64,000 nt of DNA from Avena insularis (lineage: Eukaryota > Streptophyta > Magnoliopsida > Poales > Poaceae). Below are positions 60,365-64,000 of this stretch, piece by piece. The translations under genes and the position numbers were made by a program. Numbering within the stretch: the stretch's first letter is position 1; each line of letters opens with the position of its first letter. The notes below the pieces were generated by a model. It was not told the DNA's origin, made no database searches, and saw only the letters and a program-made list of their open reading frames with translations. The stretch spans positions 806,001 to 870,000 of the forward strand of contig JAJUPC010000038.1 of the NCBI GenBank assembly GCA_023614405.1, read 5' to 3'.

Positions 60365-61201
60365 GGTGAATCTCGCCCTCGAGATTCGGGTTGGCTAGCA
60401 AATAGGTGAGGGTGGTCTTTCCGAAGATCATCTTCTCTTTCCCATGTTGCTTCTTCTTCGGAATGATGGTTCCATTGAACTTTGCAGAATTTGATAGTCT
60501 TAGTCCGAGTAACTCTTTCTACAGTCTCAAGAATCTTGATAGGTTTCACTTCATAGGTGAGATCAATCTCCAATTGAACCTCTTCCAAAGGTATAGTATC
60601 CTTCAAGGAAGTCTCTTCCATTTCCGGATGACATTTCTTAAGCTGACTCACATGAAACACATTGTGAACGGCAGACAATGATTCTGGAAATTCAATCTCA
60701 TAAGCGACTTCTTCTTTACGACTCAGAATCTTGAATGGTCCAACATATCTTGGGGCCAACTTACCTTTGACACCAAACCTATTTACTCCATGAAGTGGTG
60801 ACACTCTAAGATAAGCTCTATCACCTACTTCATAGGTGACTCCTCTACGCTTAGGATCTGCATAGCTCTTTTGTCGGGACTGTGCTATCTTCAACCTGTC
60901 CTTAACTAGCTTGACTTTCTCTTCGGCCTCTTTGATTAGTTCTGGTCCGAACAGACTTCTTTCTCCCGCACCATTCCATAGCAATGGGGTGGTACATTTT
61001 CTCCCATAGAGAAACTCAAATGGTGCCATCCCAATACTGGCTTGATAGCTGTTATTGTAGGAGAATTCTGCGTAAGGCAGACTTTCATCCCAACTGGCTC
61101 CATAGTCTAGAGCACATGCTCTCAACATATCTTCAAGAATCTGATTAGTCCTTTCCGTCTGTCCATCAGTCTGAGGATGAAAAGCAGTGCTGAATTCCAA
61201 C
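60361..61201 (-). pseudogene. pol: Chromovirus D integrase C-terminal half and chromodomain
   Basis: Open throughout: LEFSTAFHPQTDGQTERTNQ (the catalytic Glu segment), then SYNNSYQASIGMAPFEFLYG, the KLAPRYVGPFKIL module and a C-terminal chromodomain (RTKTIKFCKVQWNHHSEEE). The reading stops at the solo LTR at 61202 and resumes at 62559 in the same frame once the LTR and one CCAAC copy are removed. The chromodomain places it with the Tekay/Del chromoviruses. Without the insertion this would be one of the better-preserved integrases here. Confidence 0.9.
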
Positions 61202-62558
61202 TGTTGGGAATATGCCCTAGAGGCAATCATGTATGATGAGATTTCCCATTGTATTCATAAAGTTATTAAGTTGTCCTTGTATAGACATCTGATGTGTATC
61301 ATTGAATATGTGATTCGGTTGTGGAACTATACATTCATGTTGTTTGTACTAAATATCCTTGGTCGTTGAGGTTGTGTTGGACACACAACTTAGACCAATG
61401 TGAAAGTTGGCTTGATGACTCGGTTCCACTTGTCATGGGCATGGAGATGCTATTCCAACTTACATGCACGCTAAAGAGTTTAGCGAGTCGGATTGACCCA
61501 TATTGAGGTACAACGAACTAGTTGTCATTTGTATATCTCAATCAATGTAATCCTTAGACCTGAGGTTATTGCATAGTCCGAGTTGAGGATCACAGACTTA
61601 GGTTATGTCAAACGTTGATCCGTAAATGGGCAGTTATAAAGGCAGAGTTCGGGTCGACTGAGAATCAAGATGCGTGATGTGAATAACCAAGATGGGATTT
61701 TGCCCCTCCACTTGGAGAGATATTCTCTGGGCCCTCTCGTGAGATATGATTCGGAAAGCATGGCCATGCACGACTCGGTTAAGTGTTAACCGAGGCGATC
61801 GACTAAGAGTTAGTCGGGTGAATCACTTATCTCAGATCGAGAAGAGAGTCGGACTATTTAAGGGATGACAAATATTCGCCTTTAGTCTGACAAGGTATAT
61901 CGTGAGGCAAAAGGGACTCGGACGCAAGTCGCATTGGAAAGGCAAGTCGTCATGACTCTTTGGTACTTGGGAGTCGGCACGTTCTGCTAGGAGCCGCTAC
62001 CGACTGATCGTTTGAGAGTCGGACTCCAATCGTGTCCAAGTAGCCATGAGCCTGCGGGGTCACACACTTAAAAGGGGGAGCAAGTTCGGATTGGATCTGA
62101 ACTTGTAATCTGGTTGGGTTGGACCTAAACCGGATTAGGACTGAGTTAGTGAGTTGGACTCACGATGACTAGTGTTATATGGGCTTTAGTGAATGGGTCG
62201 CGCGAGCAGAGCCCACGTTCACTCCCTATATATAGTGGAGCACCCTAACCTAGAAAGGTTAATCGTTGTTCGGTTAGGTCATTCCATGTGTTGGAAACCC
62301 TAGCTCCATAGCAGTCCAGACTGCAGAACCTAACCTAGCGCCACCGTGCTCCTCCTTATGCGTGTGGATACGGCAGTGCCGTGCGACGTCACCACTGGAC
62401 GATCGGATCGTGAGGATTGCAGTGCATCAACTGACGCGCTTCATTAGTAATCCGCAACTGCGCGTCTAGTGGTAAACCTCGTGGCCTTCTACCTCAGCTA
62501 GATCTTGGGATCACCACGTTAGAGGAATTTTTTTGTTTTATCTCCGCGTGGCCCAACA
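61202..62558 (+). mobile_element. Solo LTR of the Angela-like copia family
   Basis: This 1,357-bp LTR runs from TGTTGGGAATATGCCC to GCGTGGCCCAACA. It is homologous to the 1,371-bp LTRs at 46384 and 52486 but in opposite orientation, with a TATA box at 62226-62235. Perfect 5-bp duplications CCAAC flank it (61197-61201 and 62559-62563). No internal copia sequence remains, so the element collapsed by recombination between its two LTRs after insertion. Confidence 0.95.
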
Positions 62559-63360
62559 CCAACCTCGTTCCCAATGACTCATGTAGTTTCCTCCAAAAAT
62601 GAGAAGTGAATTGAGTTCCCCTATCAGACACAATACTCTTGGGTACTCCATGTAGACATACAATTCTACTCATATAGATCTTGGCTAACTTAGCACTAGT
62701 GTAGGTTGTCTTCACGGGTATGAAATGAGCCACTTTAGTTAGGTGATCCACTACTACCCAAATAGAATCATATCCTGACCGGGTCCTTGGCAATCCGGTG
62801 ATGAAATCCATACCAATCTTGTCCACTTCCAATCAGGAATAGGTAGTGGTTGTAATAATCCTGCTGGATTCTCATGTTCCGCTTTCACTCTACTACACAC
62901 ATCACACAATGAAATATGTTCGGTGATGTCTTTCTTGAGATTATTCCACCAAAATCTTTCTTTCATATCCATGTACATTTTGGTGTTACCCGGATGAATG
63001 GAATATGGTGAGTTGTGTGCTTCTTGTAAAATCAGTTTCCGAAGCTCCGGATCTTGTGGAACACAGATACGTTTCCCATTCCATAAAGTACCCTGTTCAT
63101 CTTCATGGAATCCTTTGGCTTTTCCCTTGCCAATCTTTTCCTTAATCTCTTCAATTTCCTTATCTTTCTTTTGGGCTTCTTTGATCTTGTCCAACAAAGT
63201 GGGTTGAACATCCAAAGACATGAGATGTCCCTCAGGCACAATCTCCAATCTGAGATCTCTGAATTGGGCACACAGATCATCTGGCAATTCTCCCTTAGTA
63301 AGGCCATTCACAAAAACCTTACGGCTTAGAGCATCCGCTATAACATTTGCTTTACCGGGG
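62559..63360 (-). pseudogene. pol: Chromovirus D integrase N-terminal half
   Basis: The linker GKANVIADALSR region lies at about 63310-63360, behind a stop at 63363 (QYHPGK expected). Next are the long acidic/basic spacer, HPGNTKMYMDMKERFWW and CDVCSRVKAEH (zinc domain), and the core start. A frameshift near 62800 joins it to IGMDFITGLPRTRSGYDS with the first catalytic Asp and IVSDRGTQFTSHFW with the second. It ends at the solo LTR. Confidence 0.88.
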
Positions 63361-64000
63361 TGCTATTGCAAACTCAAATCATAGTCCTTGATGAGTTCTA
63401 GCCATCTTCTTTGTCTCATGTTAATTTCTTTCTGGGTGAAGATATACTTCAAACTTTTGTGATCCGTGAACACTTCACATCGCTTTCCCAAAATATAATG
63501 TCTCCATGTTTTGAGTGCATGGACAACAGAGGCTAACTCTAAATCATGATTAGGATAGTTTACCTCATGAGTTTTGAGTTGTCTAGAGGCATAGGCCACA
63601 ACTTTTCCTTCTTGCATAAGTACTGCACCTAATCCGTGATGAGATGCATCACAATATACTTGGAAATCTTTCTCCAAATCTGGCAAACATGAGACTGGTG
63701 CTGTCCCAAGATGAAGAACTTGGTTGGATAAATCCTTTCTGAAACTGTTCTCCAAGTTGTTCCTTGAGTTCTTTAAGTTCATCAACTGACATCTTGTATG
63801 GTCTCTTTGCTATCGGTCCAGATCCTGGTAGCAAGTCAATAAGAAATTCCACATCTCTATCTGGTGGCATTCCTGGCAATTCTTCCGAAAACACATCTGG
63901 ATATTCACTCACAATAGGCACACTGTCTATGCTAACCCCCTTAAGAGAATTTAGCTTACTCCCCTTTGATTCAAAGTTAGACTTGAATCTAATCCGTTTC
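63361..64000 (-). pseudogene. pol: Chromovirus D protease-RT linker and RNase H, RT core deleted
   Basis: From the right edge, [38 protein letters not shown] and then [10 protein letters not shown] lead into the start of RT. Instead of the expected APV, the VDYR, PLPRI, MPFG and Y-x-D-D blocks, the sequence jumps at about 63700 directly to [20 protein letters not shown], the RNase H start. Roughly 600-750 bp of RT core is missing and the frame changes. RNase H ([36 protein letters not shown]) is otherwise complete. Confidence 0.85.

Larger units (their letters stand above)
57630..64000 (-). mobile_element. Ty3/gypsy chromovirus D (runs off the right edge)
   Basis: The 3' LTR is 57630-60348, with inverted ends TGTAAGATCCCT and AGGGATGTTACA (2,719 bp). 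The polypurine tract and pol follow on the minus strand. Only the 3' LTR and the last part of pol are in the window. It is inserted in the U3 of element C; GATGG (57625-57629) is the likely target copy, but its partner is not visible. A solo copia LTR lies in its integrase, and most of its RT domain is deleted. Confidence 0.85.

Noticed and set aside
1..64000. tRNA, rRNA or microRNA genes
   Set aside because: I saw no tRNA-like A/B boxes with a cloverleaf, no rRNA blocks, and no isolated short hairpin gene. The inverted repeats present are explained by transposons.

Overview
This window is a nest of transposable elements from a grass nuclear genome, and I found no ordinary host gene that is clearly intact. 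The grass call rests on four things: Ty3/gypsy elements of the Tat and chromovirus types, a copia element whose LTR and reverse transcriptase resemble the BARE-1/WIS (Angela) group, a very large CACTA transposon with the end CACTACAAGAAATCTG, and insertion inside insertion. The reading frames are full of stops, mostly of the CAG-to-TAG or CGA-to-TGA kind expected after loss of methylated cytosines. A large-genome cool-season grass fits best, but the species cannot be read from the sequence.

Layout. The oldest layer is a decayed Tat-lineage gypsy element on the + strand (about 4830-13251). It holds gag, protease, reverse transcriptase (RT), RNase H, the second Tat-type RNase H and integrase, followed by an antisense, intron-containing extra gene. 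It is interrupted on both sides by copies of one non-autonomous, long-LTR retrotransposon. Copy A (1 to about 4829, - orientation) breaks its gag side. Copy B (+ orientation, starting at 13252) breaks its antisense gene. Copy B has an LTR of about 5.9 kb, an internal region of only about 2.6 kb without gag-pol (39348-41981), and a second LTR that runs off the window.

Insertions into copy B. Its first LTR carries a 20,178-bp CACTA transposon (19116-39293, target duplication ACG). That transposon carries a chromovirus (22210-33790, target duplication TAGCA) whose gag-pol block has been inverted relative to its own LTRs. It also holds a probable captured two-exon gene and an array of 661-bp tandem repeats. 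The second LTR carries a rearranged Angela-like copia element (46384-53856, target duplication GTTTT). At 54443 it is broken by a gypsy element on the - strand (C). C's LTR is broken at 57630 by another - strand chromovirus (D), which runs off the right edge. D's integrase is split by a solo copia LTR (61202-62558, target duplication CCAAC).

How the parts relate. These elements do not work together as a pathway; they form a relative-age record. On one branch the nesting is Tat > B > C > D > solo LTR, on the other Tat > B > CACTA > chromovirus E. Several rearrangements are visible: a 5-kb inversion, a duplication of host flank plus LTR, and a microhomology-bounded loss of an RT domain. The only non-retroelement coding material is inside the CACTA transposon.
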